From contig DASRFK010000047.1 of assembly GCA_035651635.1 (NCBI GenBank), positions 1 through 25,696 on the forward strand: 25,696 nt of DNA, written 5' to 3'. The notes beneath the pieces were generated by a model. It was not told where the DNA came from and ran no database searches. It saw nothing but the letters and a program-made list of their open reading frames with translations. This stretch comes from JANXQE01 sp035651635 (GTDB lineage: Bacteria; Verrucomicrobiota; Verrucomicrobiia; Limisphaerales; UBA8199). Positions within the stretch are counted from its first letter, which is position 1. The number at the start of each line of letters is the position of its first letter. A program made the translations under genes and the position numbers. Below, one piece after another: positions 14,451-22,419 of this stretch.

Positions 14451-16577
14451 ATGCCTTCCTTTCAGTCACAAGTTTTGATCACGTTACTGGCCGGCGGAAT
14501 CGTGTCGGCAGCCGATAACAATTGGTCCTCTTACCTCGGGGATTCCTCGCGGAGCCATTACTCCCAGCTTCGACAAATCACACCCGGCAATGTCCGCAAG
14601 CTCGAGGTGGCGTGGACATTTCATTCCGGGGATGCCCGGGCGGATAATTTTTCCCAGATCCAATGCAATCCGCTGGTCATCGACGGAGTCCTTTACGGCA
14701 CGACTCCGCAACTCAAGCTGGTGGCCTTGAACGCAACCAACGGAAACGAGTTGTGGCGCTTCGATCCATTTGCCGGCAGCAAAGAATCCGGGTCGGGCGT
14801 TAATCGCGGCGTGGTGTACTGGTCGGAGGGAACTGACCGGCGTATTCTCTTTTCAGCGGATCACTATCTGTATTGCGTTGACGCCGGGACCGGCAAGGCC
14901 ATCGAGAGTTTCGGTAATGGCGGCCAGGTCGATATCAAAGAGGGGCTGGGTCGGGATGTCAGTAAACTGTACGTGGCTTCGACGACTCCTGGGACACTTT
15001 ACCGTAACCTGCTGTTCCTGCCTTTGCGCGTGGGGGAAGGCCCGGCGCCTGCCGCGCCGGGTCACCTGCGAGCGTACGACGTGCGCACGGGCAAGATCGT
15101 TTGGACTTTCCATACCATTCCCTATCCGGGGGAAGAGGGCTATGACACGTGGCCACCTGACGCCTGGAAGTACATCGGCGGAGTCAATTGCTGGGCCGGC
15201 ATGGCGATCGATGAAAAGCGCAGCATTCTCTTTGTGCCAACCGGGTCGGCGGCTTTCGATTTTTGGGGCGGGAACCGGATTGGACAGGACCTCTTTGCCA
15301 ACTGTCTACTCGCGCTCGATGCCCAAACGGGCAAAAAGCTTTGGCACTACCAATTCGTTCATCACGACCTCTGGGACCGGGACCTGCCTTCGGCGCCATG
15401 CCTGGTTACCGTCAAGCGCGAGGGCAAACGCATCGACGCAGTCGCCCAGACAACCAAGGCGGGTTACGTCTTTGTCTTTAACCGCGAAACGGGCGAACCA
15501 TTGTTCCCGATTGAGGAGCGGTCGGTCCCACCTTCGGACTTACAAGGCGAATCGGCCTGGCCGACGCAGCCGATCCCGGTCAAACCGGCGCCATATGCGC
15601 GGCAACTGTTCACCTATAACGAAATCACGGACATCTCGCCCGCTTCGAGGCGGGCGGTGCTGGATCGGTTTTCCAAGATAAGGCCGCATGTTCCGTTTGA
15701 GCCGCCCAGCACACAGGGCACGATTATTTTTCCCGGTTTCGATGGGGGTGGAGAGTGGGGCGGGGCCGCGGTGGATCCGGACGGGGTCATGTACGTCAAT
15801 GCCAACGAAATGCCCTGGATCCTGACGATGTATCTGACGGAGTTCGAAAGCAGCGGACAGCCCGCCAGCGGACACCAGTTATTTTCACAAATTTGCGCCG
15901 CCTGCCATGGAATCGATCGCAAAGGCAACAAGGCGCAAAACGTGCCCTCGCTGTTGGGGGTTGAGAAAAAACTGAAACGTGAGGACGTGATTCGTTTGCT
16001 CGGGACCGGCCGGGGAGTGATGCCGTCATTCGCTTTCCTTTCCGACCGCCAAAAGGAAGTTCTGGCCGACCACGTGTTGGGCGTGCCCGAGACGGCGCCA
16101 GCGCCCGAACATGCGGCCGCGCCGGCGACAGAACAGGATTTGCAGGGAATTCCTTATTCATTCACCGGATACAACCGCTGGCTGGACACTAATGGTTATC
16201 CGGCGGTCAAACCGCCCTGGGGAACTCTGAACGCGATTGATTTGAACACGGGCGAATATCGCTGGCGCGTGCCGCTGGGCGAAGTGCCGGCGCTCATGGC
16301 GCAAGGGTTGCCCCCAACCGGAGTGGAGAACTATGGCGGACCGGTGGTGACCGCTGGCGGACTGGTCTTCATCGCCGCGGCTAAAGACGAAAGGATCCGC
16401 GCGTTCGATCGGCGGACCGGCAAATTGCTGTGGCAAACCAAATTGCCCGCGGGCGGCTACGCCACGCCGGCTACTTACCTGTCGGGCGGACGGCAATATG
16501 TGGTGGTCGGATGCGGCGGCGGCAAAATGGGAACCAAGAGCGGCGATGCGTATGTGGCGTTTGCGTTGCCGAAATGA
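14451..16577 (+). CDS. PQQ-dependent dehydrogenase with inserted cytochrome c domain
   Basis: A 708-aa exported quinoprotein of the glucose/alcohol dehydrogenase superfamily; it would oxidise a sugar or alcohol in the periplasm using PQQ. A signal peptide is visible (1-21, ending VSAA). The propeller starts with WSSYLGDSSRSHYSQL and has the repeated W-motif blades (GNELWRFDP, GKIVWTFHT, GKKLWHYQFVHHDLWDRD, GKLLWQTKLPAGGYATPATY). A cytochrome c domain (about 468-550) is inserted before the last blades: heme-binding CAACH at 482-486 with a likely distal Met524 in GVMPSF. The propeller then resumes to its end (GTLNAIDLNTGEYRWRVPLG). Electrons could pass from PQQH2 to the built-in heme. Family members with this arrangement are common in Planctomycetota and Verrucomicrobiota. 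No PQQ synthesis genes are in the window. Substrate not determinable. Confidence 0.93.
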   Translation: MPSFQSQVLITLLAGGIVSAADNNWSSYLGDSSRSHYSQLRQITPGNVRKLEVAWTFHSGDARADNFSQIQCNPLVIDGVLYGTTPQLKLVALNATNGNELWRFDPFAGSKESGSGVNRGVVYWSEGTDRRILFSADHYLYCVDAGTGKAIESFGNGGQVDIKEGLGRDVSKLYVASTTPGTLYRNLLFLPLRVGEGPAPAAPGHLRAYDVRTGKIVWTFHTIPYPGEEGYDTWPPDAWKYIGGVNCWAGMAIDEKRSILFVPTGSAAFDFWGGNRIGQDLFANCLLALDAQTGKKLWHYQFVHHDLWDRDLPSAPCLVTVKREGKRIDAVAQTTKAGYVFVFNRETGEPLFPIEERSVPPSDLQGESAWPTQPIPVKPAPYARQLFTYNEITDISPASRRAVLDRFSKIRPHVPFEPPSTQGTIIFPGFDGGGEWGGAAVDPDGVMYVNANEMPWILTMYLTEFESSGQPASGHQLFSQICAACHGIDRKGNKAQNVPSLLGVEKKLKREDVIRLLGTGRGVMPSFAFLSDRQKEVLADHVLGVPETAPAPEHAAAPATEQDLQGIPYSFTGYNRWLDTNGYPAVKPPWGTLNAIDLNTGEYRWRVPLGEVPALMAQGLPPTGVENYGGPVVTAGGLVFIAAAKDERIRAFDRRTGKLLWQTKLPAGGYATPATYLSGGRQYVVVGCGGGKMGTKSGDAYVAFALPK

Positions 16578-16724
16578 CCATGGATTGGATTTCCCCCACA
16601 GATTCAGGGCGACCGCAGATGGCGGAATCCGAGATCTGAGGCTCTCCGGCGAGCAAATGGATTCCGAAGGTTGGGAGGAGTGGCGCTTTGCGGCGCTTTT
16701 TGACCGCTAACGACGGAGCTGGTC

Positions 16725-19355
16725 TTACGACGACCCCGCCATTTGTCCGCGGGTGACGCCAAGCTGGTTAAGGAGCTTGAGCTCGCGCCAGACCGCGGCG
16801 CCGGTAATTTCGCCCGCCAGAAGCCGCCGGTACTGTTGAATCGTCCGGGCTACTTCCTCGGCGGTTTCGTTGAGAAACTCGATTCGGAAATGGCGCGCGC
16901 CCAGCTCGAGCATGCGCGCGGCATATTCGGCGCCGGTTTGGGCGCGCGCGTTAAACACCGTATTCCGGCAGCCGACATCGGCTTTGACTGGGTGTTCCGC
17001 TCCGACCCGATCGCGCAATTGCACGGCATGTTTATCGCAGGGACGACCGCAATTGGTGTAATCCGTGCCAGTCGAGAGGAAGGCGCAGAAGACGCAATGC
17101 TCCATGTGAAACATCGGCATGTGCTGGTGCAGCGTCACCTCTAATTGGCGCGCCGGCGCAGCGAGGAGCAGCGCCTCGAGCTGTTGAACATTCAGATCGT
17201 AGGACGCGGTCACGCGTTCGAGCCCGAACTTTTTGAGGAAGTAATCCGCTGCCAGGTGGTTGGCAACATTCAGGGAATAATCACCGACTTTCCGGTCGTT
17301 GGCGAAAAATTTGAGATGATCGTAGTTCCGGACCAGGTAGCCATCTGCCTCGCTGGAGCGGACCTGCTTGAGTGTCCATTCCTCGCCGGTTTTAAAAATG
17401 CGGGGGGGCGCGACGAAAATTGTGGCATCGGACTTCTTGCCGCCGAAACGACGAAACCTTTCGACGGCCTCCCGATATTTCTTCGGATCCTCGAACTCGC
17501 AGTAGACAGTTTGAATTCCCTGGTGCAGGGCCGCTTCCAGTTGCGCGAGGTTGCGGACCAGCACAATTAGGTTAACAGGGGCGATTGCCGAAGTTGGAAC
17601 GGGGCTTAGCGTGGGACCCGTCCGGTCCATCAAGGTCCAGCGCGAGCCACGGGACCGTTGAGCCTCGAGTTGCTGTACGGCTTGCCGACGGAGACGGTTC
17701 AGTTCGCTGACGGGCAGGATCACGTCGTCCGCGAGAAAGAATTTGAGCTCGCCGAGCTTAAAGGGAGTGCCGCCCAGCCGCCCGAGCTGCTCCTGCAGCC
17801 GAGCGGGTGTCAGGGGCTGGGACTTAGCTTTCGCCAGCGGCAGGACTGAATCGCAACGGGCCACATGTCCGAGCTCGTCGCGAAGGATTAACGTCAGCGG
17901 CGTTCCCGCGGCGCCGTGCACTTCGATGACAATCGGGCGCTGGAATTTTGGGTGGTCGCCTTCGTAGCTGCGCCGGAGCTCGCGTTCCAATTTAGGATCG
18001 CTGGTTTTCCAGACCTTATCCCCGCAATGCACCCGGCTGAAATTGATATCGCCCTGACCGAACCGGAGCAGAACAACGCGGTTTGAGCCACCATTCGCAC
18101 TTTCATGGTTTTGAGTGCCGCGAACGGAATGCGCTTTCAGCTCCTGTATCTCGTAGACGCGTCCGCCTTCTTCCTTTTCCTCGGGCTTGCCGGCGTCGAA
18201 GACGATTCCATCGCCGGGTCGCACATCCTGCTGCAAGTGCAAGCGCACCGCGCCGGCGCTGACCTCCAGAACCTCGCCCAAATACACCCCGCGTTTTTTG
18301 CCGAAAGTGGCGTGGACGAGTTCCTGGTTATTGATGCCGCCGAACCAGCCGGTATACAGGCCACGGGAGAAGGCCATCTCCATTTCGTACTGCGCGGAAG
18401 GCTGGGGCGTGGCGGTTAGTGGAAGGGGACCCAGGGTGTGATGCAAATCGTCCAGGGCCTGGCGATAAATGCGCGTGATATTCGCTACATACTCGGGTGA
18501 CTTGAGCCGGCCTTCGATTTTGAGCGAGGCGACGCCGAGACGAACCAACTCGGGCAACACTTCCAGGCCAGCCAGGTCTTGCGGACTCAGGAGGTACTTG
18601 CGATTCCCCAATTCAACCTGCTTGCCGTCCGAGATCAGCTCGTAAGGCATGCGACAGGCCTGAGCGCATTCACCGCGATTGGCCGAGCGCCCGCCCAGGG
18701 CTTCACTGGTCAAGCACTGGCCGGAATACGCAACGCAAAGGGCGCCGTGAACGAAGACTTCCAGGGGCAGCGCGGGGCCGGCTGCGCGCGTCGAGTTGTC
18801 GGCGCTTAAAGCTGGCGCGGCGACGATCTTCTCGATTTCTTTGAGCGAACATTCCCGGGCCAAAACCACCAGGTTACAACCCAGTTCGCGCGCGAACTCC
18901 ACGCCCGCGGCGCTGGTAACGGTCATCTGTGTTGAAACATGGATGGGAAAATCGGGGGAAAGGTCCCGGATTAACCGGCAAATGCCCACATCCTGAACGA
19001 TCGCCGCATCCACGCCCGCGGCGATGATAGCGCGCGCGAATTGCTCGGCCTGCTTGAGTTCGTTTTCAAAAACCAGCGTGTTGAAAGTGACGTAGCCCTT
19101 CACCCCGCGGCGATGCAGAAATTCCATTAACCCCGGCAAATCCGCTTCGGTGAAATTCTGCGCCCGCATGCGGGCATTGAATCTCTCCAGGCCGAAGTAA
19201 ATGGCATCCGCGCCGTTTTCCACGGCCGCGCGGGCACACTCCCAATCACCGGCGGGCGCCAGCAACTCAGGCAAGCGAACCGCGTTGGCTCGGGCGGCGC
19301 GTTCAGGGACGGCGCCAGCGATCGCGGGTTCCAGGCTGGTGGGATTGCATTCCAT
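16725..19355 (-). CDS. U32 family protein with two TIM-barrel modules (RlhA/TrhP-like)
   Basis: An 876-aa U32 family protein. Members once called peptidases include E. coli RlhA (YdcP) and TrhP (YegQ), which hydroxylate 23S rRNA or tRNA. The first barrel begins LPELLAPAGDWECARAAVENGADAIYFG and has the cysteine set C-x6-C-x15-C-x3-C (ALCVAYSGQC ... GECAQAC), then SLKIEGRLKSPEYV. A DUF3656-like middle part follows, as in RlhA. A second U32-like barrel fills the C-terminal third, with C-x2-C-x11-C-x3-C near 754-773 (HMEHCVFC ... NCGRPC). Both cysteine sets could hold iron-sulfur clusters. The frame is open to 19484, but that extension lies in repeat-like intergenic DNA; ATG 19355 (MECNPTSLEP) is the better start. 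It lies about 210 bp after nadB on the same strand. Confidence 0.9.
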   Translation of the reverse strand: MECNPTSLEPAIAGAVPERAARANAVRLPELLAPAGDWECARAAVENGADAIYFGLERFNARMRAQNFTEADLPGLMEFLHRRGVKGYVTFNTLVFENELKQAEQFARAIIAAGVDAAIVQDVGICRLIRDLSPDFPIHVSTQMTVTSAAGVEFARELGCNLVVLARECSLKEIEKIVAAPALSADNSTRAAGPALPLEVFVHGALCVAYSGQCLTSEALGGRSANRGECAQACRMPYELISDGKQVELGNRKYLLSPQDLAGLEVLPELVRLGVASLKIEGRLKSPEYVANITRIYRQALDDLHHTLGPLPLTATPQPSAQYEMEMAFSRGLYTGWFGGINNQELVHATFGKKRGVYLGEVLEVSAGAVRLHLQQDVRPGDGIVFDAGKPEEKEEGGRVYEIQELKAHSVRGTQNHESANGGSNRVVLLRFGQGDINFSRVHCGDKVWKTSDPKLERELRRSYEGDHPKFQRPIVIEVHGAAGTPLTLILRDELGHVARCDSVLPLAKAKSQPLTPARLQEQLGRLGGTPFKLGELKFFLADDVILPVSELNRLRRQAVQQLEAQRSRGSRWTLMDRTGPTLSPVPTSAIAPVNLIVLVRNLAQLEAALHQGIQTVYCEFEDPKKYREAVERFRRFGGKKSDATIFVAPPRIFKTGEEWTLKQVRSSEADGYLVRNYDHLKFFANDRKVGDYSLNVANHLAADYFLKKFGLERVTASYDLNVQQLEALLLAAPARQLEVTLHQHMPMFHMEHCVFCAFLSTGTDYTNCGRPCDKHAVQLRDRVGAEHPVKADVGCRNTVFNARAQTGAEYAARMLELGARHFRIEFLNETAEEVARTIQQYRRLLAGEITGAAVWRELKLLNQLGVTRGQMAGSS

Positions 19356-19420
19356 CAAGACCGATAATGTAGCCTGTAGGGGCGGCGTGGACAAAGGATT
19401 TGCGACGAGGAGGGATGGAG

Positions 19421-19465
19421 CGGGGCACGGCAGTATGCCCCGGCGCGCGCGGGCATCCTGCCCGC
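19421..19465. repeat. two adjacent stem-loops in the nadB/U32 gap
   Basis: CGGGGCA-(8 nt)-TGCCCCG (19421-19442) and GCGGGCA-TCC-TGCCCGC (19449-19465), both with perfect 7-bp stems sharing a GGGCA/TGCCC core. They lie after nadB and before the U32 start on the minus strand. No T-run is present, so these look more like a dispersed palindrome pair than an intrinsic terminator. Confidence 0.5.
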
Positions 19466-19564
19466 AGAAACGGACGATCACCACCTGACGCCGAGCCTTT
19501 CTCTTTCACCGCACTCGATTGGTGGACCTCTGCGGACTAGGAAGTCCGCGCGCCGACCGAAGGG

Positions 19565-21166
19565 TCACTTCCTTAATACGGAATCCCGCTGAGCCCAGGC
19601 GGGGTCCGCCTCGGGGTAATCGAGGTTATAGTGCAACCCGCGACTTTCGGGGCGCGCCAGGGCGCACTTGACAATGATTTCGGCCACCGTCGCGATGTTG
19701 CGCAGTTCGAGCAGGTCGTTGGTCACAATAAAATCCCAATAGTATTCCTGGATTTCTTCCTGGATGTTGGTGATGCGCTTGAGGGCGCGCTGCAATCGTT
19801 TATTCGTTCGCACGATCCCGACATAATCCCACATGGCCCGCCGGATTTCGTCCCAGTTGTGTGAGACCACGACCAACTCGTCCGGGTTGTGCGCATTGCC
19901 GGAATGCCAGTCGGGGATTTGCACTTCAAAGCGGGCGGGACCGGAACCAGTAGCGGCTTTTTGAGCCGCCCGATGCGCGCAGACCAGGGCTTCGAGGAGC
20001 GAATTGCTGGCCAGACGATTGGCTCCGTGCAACCCAGTGCAGGCAACCTCCCCTACAGCATAGAGTCCGGCAATCTCGGTTTCACCATCCAGGTTGGTCA
20101 GGACCCCGCCGCACTGGTAGTGAGCGGCCGGAACGACGGGGATGGGTTCCTTGGTGATATCGATTCCGAACCGCAGGCAAGTCTCGTAAATATTGGGAAA
20201 GCGGCTGATGATGAATTTGGCGGGCTGATGGGTAATATCGAGCAGGACATGATCGGCGCCGCTCTTCTTCATTTCGCTATCGATCGCCCGGGCGACGATA
20301 TCGCGAGGCGCCAATGACTTGCGGGGGTGGTATTTCTCCATGAACTCCGCGCCCTCGACGGTCTTGAGGATACCGCCTTCACCTCGAACGGCCTCGCTAA
20401 TCAGAAAGGATTTGGCTTTGGGATGATATAAGCAGGTTGGGTGAAACTGAACGAATTCCATGTTGGCCACGGCGGCACCGGCGCGGTAGGCCATCGCGAC
20501 CCCGTCGCCGGTGGCAATGTCGGGATTAGTCGTATAGAGGTACACCTTCCCACAACCGCCGGTTGCCAGGACGGTGGTAGACGCGGCGAACGTTTCGACG
20601 CTGACCTGGCGCTTGTTCAGGACGTAGGCGCCTAAACAACGGTGGTTGCCGACGTAGCCGAGTTTCTGGCTGGTGATCAGGTCAATGGCCAGGTGGTTTT
20701 CGAACATCTCGATGCGCGGTTGTTGCGCCACTGCGCTCAAGAGGGCACGCTCCACTTCGCGGCCGGTGATATCCTTGGCGTGCAGGATTCGACGTTTCGA
20801 GTGGCCGCCTTCCTTGCCGAGATCCAATTCGCGCTGGCCGTGGGAGTGCGGCACTTCCCGTTCGCTAAAGCGCATCCCCAACTCGATCAGTTCCGCGATC
20901 CGGGCAGGGCCCTCTTCGACAATGGTCCGCACGACCTTTTCCTTGCATAAGCCGGCGCCCGCTTCGAGCGTGTCGCGCACATGCAGCTCAACGGAATCTT
21001 CTTTGCTGGTTACCGCCGCAATGCCGCCCTGGGCATAATTCGTATTCGACTCGGCGCGATCTTTTTTGGTGACGATGGCCACCTTGCCGTAGGGCGCGAC
21101 CTTGAGGGCGTAACTCAAGCCGGCGATGCCGCTGCCTAAAACCAGAAAATCAAATTCTCTCATCAT
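19565..21166 (-). CDS. nadB: L-aspartate oxidase NadB
   Basis: Flavoprotein that oxidises L-aspartate to iminoaspartate, the first step of de novo NAD synthesis; NadA then condenses this with dihydroxyacetone phosphate. The 533-aa product has the N-terminal FAD site LGSGIAGLSYALKVAPYG, the substrate-loop region TNYAQGGIAAV, the FVQFHPT segment, the conserved ACTGLHGANRLASNSLLEALV near 360-385, and the C-terminal helical domain. Length is typical for the family. The ATG at 21166 abuts the panC stop (TGAATGATG), with a second ATG at 21163, indicating translational coupling with panC. nadA and nadC are not in this window. Confidence 0.96.
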   Translation of the reverse strand: MMREFDFLVLGSGIAGLSYALKVAPYGKVAIVTKKDRAESNTNYAQGGIAAVTSKEDSVELHVRDTLEAGAGLCKEKVVRTIVEEGPARIAELIELGMRFSEREVPHSHGQRELDLGKEGGHSKRRILHAKDITGREVERALLSAVAQQPRIEMFENHLAIDLITSQKLGYVGNHRCLGAYVLNKRQVSVETFAASTTVLATGGCGKVYLYTTNPDIATGDGVAMAYRAGAAVANMEFVQFHPTCLYHPKAKSFLISEAVRGEGGILKTVEGAEFMEKYHPRKSLAPRDIVARAIDSEMKKSGADHVLLDITHQPAKFIISRFPNIYETCLRFGIDITKEPIPVVPAAHYQCGGVLTNLDGETEIAGLYAVGEVACTGLHGANRLASNSLLEALVCAHRAAQKAATGSGPARFEVQIPDWHSGNAHNPDELVVVSHNWDEIRRAMWDYVGIVRTNKRLQRALKRITNIQEEIQEYYWDFIVTNDLLELRNIATVAEIIVKCALARPESRGLHYNLDYPEADPAWAQRDSVLRK

Positions 21167-22033
21167 TCACAAACGCGAGTTGTCGATTAGCCTCGTTTTC
21201 CCCACGAACACGGCCAAGGCCATGTGCGTGCCCGGCTCGACTTTCCGCACAGGTGCCAACGTTTCGGGGTCGAAAAACTCGACGTAATCCAGCCGCGCCG
21301 CCGGTGCGCTCTCGACCAGGCCCTTTATTTGGTTCTTGAGACGTTGCGCGGAAAAGCCGCTCTTCGCTTTATGCGAAACGGTCCGCGCTTCTCGAATGGC
21401 GCGCCACAGCACGGTTGCCTGGCCACGCAAATCGCCGGTCAGATATTTGTTTCGAGAACTCATCGCCAAGCCATCCGGTTCGCGATGAGTGGGCGACACA
21501 ACGACGCGAACCGGAAAATTCAAATCGCGCGCCATTCTTTGCACAACTGCGGCCTGCTGAAAATCCTTGGCGCCGAACACGGCCACGTCGGGCAAGACGA
21601 TGTTAAACAGTTTCGCAACCACGGTGGTGACACCGCGAAAGTGAGCCGGACGCGAAGCACCTTCCATCCCTTTCGACAAAGACTCTTCGACCACAAACGT
21701 GCTAAACCGGCTTTGGGCATCCTGCGGATACAGGTCCGCGTCAGTGGGCGCGAACACGACATCCACCCCTGCCCGCCGGCAAGCGCGGGAATCTGCGGCG
21801 AGGTCGCGTGGGTAAGCGCTAAAATCTTCAGTTGGCCCGAATTGGGTCGGGTTGACGTAGATGCTGACCACGACCTTGCCACGGTTCCCTACCAATTGTC
21901 GCGCGCGCCGCACGAGGCCCAGATGGCCGGCATGCAAATAGCCCATGGTCGGCACGAACCCAACCTTCACTGCCGACTGCTTCCAGGTCAAGGCGAGGCG
22001 CTGCATCGACCGGACCTGCTGCACAATTCGCAT
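21167..22033 (-). CDS. panC: pantothenate synthetase PanC
   Basis: ATP-dependent ligase joining pantoate and beta-alanine to pantothenate, the last step before coenzyme A synthesis; cytoplasmic. The 288-aa product shows the nucleotidyl-transferase signature VGFVPTMGYLHAGHLGLVRRA, the VSIYVNPTQFGPTEDFSAYPR segment, the FRGVTTVVAKLFNIV strand-helix, FGAKDFQQ, the MSSRNKYL loop and the C-terminal LDYVEFFDPETL. The frame extends to 22123, but ATG 22033 (MRIVQQVRSMQRL) gives the family's normal N-terminus and length (E. coli PanC is 283 aa). It is the first gene of the panC-nadB unit. The region between its start and the tandem repeats (22034-22104) presumably holds the promoter. Confidence 0.96.
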   Translation of the reverse strand: MRIVQQVRSMQRLALTWKQSAVKVGFVPTMGYLHAGHLGLVRRARQLVGNRGKVVVSIYVNPTQFGPTEDFSAYPRDLAADSRACRRAGVDVVFAPTDADLYPQDAQSRFSTFVVEESLSKGMEGASRPAHFRGVTTVVAKLFNIVLPDVAVFGAKDFQQAAVVQRMARDLNFPVRVVVSPTHREPDGLAMSSRNKYLTGDLRGQATVLWRAIREARTVSHKAKSGFSAQRLKNQIKGLVESAPAARLDYVEFFDPETLAPVRKVEPGTHMALAVFVGKTRLIDNSRL

Positions 22034-22104
22034 GGCGGAACAGTGATTTAGCACTATCCATGTGGCAACCCTAAAGAATTCAAGGCGCAGCGCACCACGG
22101 CCGC

Positions 22105-22262
22105 CGGAGACGGAACGCCGCATTTATGAGGCAGCAGGGCTCGGCGGCGAAAAAAATCCTGAATTCAGCATTTTCCGTTGCCGCTGCCGCCTAAAGGCGG
22201 CGTTCCGGCAAAAACGGTCTTTCCGCTGGGATGGCGCTTAAGAAAAACGCCCGAAGCTCAAT
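22105..22262. repeat. palindrome-rich tandem repeat, copy 1 of 2 (~158 bp)
   Basis: First unit of a direct repeat with a 158-159 bp period, starting CGGAGACGGAACGCCGCA. Inside it, the motif GGAACGCCGC...GGCAGC occurs once in each orientation: near 22111-22135 and, reversed, near 22183-22207 with the stem GCCGCC-TAAA-GGCGGC (22186-22201). No gene lies on either strand. It occupies the gap between panC and the CotH-type gene. Confidence 0.85.
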
Positions 22263-22419
22263 CGGAGACGGAACGCCGCATTCATGCGGCAGCAGGGTTC
22301 GACGGCGAAAAAAATCCTGAATTCGGCATTTTCCGTTGCCGCTGCCGCCTGAAGGCGGCGTTCCGGCAAAAACGCTCTTTCCGCGGTGATGGCAGTTAAG
22401 GAGAAACGCCCGAAGCTCT
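22263..22419. repeat. palindrome-rich tandem repeat, copy 2 of 2
   Basis: Second unit, about nine in ten positions identical to copy 1 by eye, with most differences and a 1-nt indel in the last 40 bp. Stems are GCCGCA-TTCA-TGCGGC (22275-22290) and GCCGCC-TGAA-GGCGGC (22344-22359). The CotH-type gene on the minus strand reads into this copy, which supplies its last codons and its TAA stop. Confidence 0.85.

Noticed and set aside
19356..19484. 43-codon N-terminal extension of the U32 protein
   Set aside because: It reads through two intergenic hairpins, and family similarity begins after the ATG at 19355.
22034..22123. 30-codon extension of PanC
   Set aside because: PanC homologues begin near MRIVQ; the extension would reach into the repeat.
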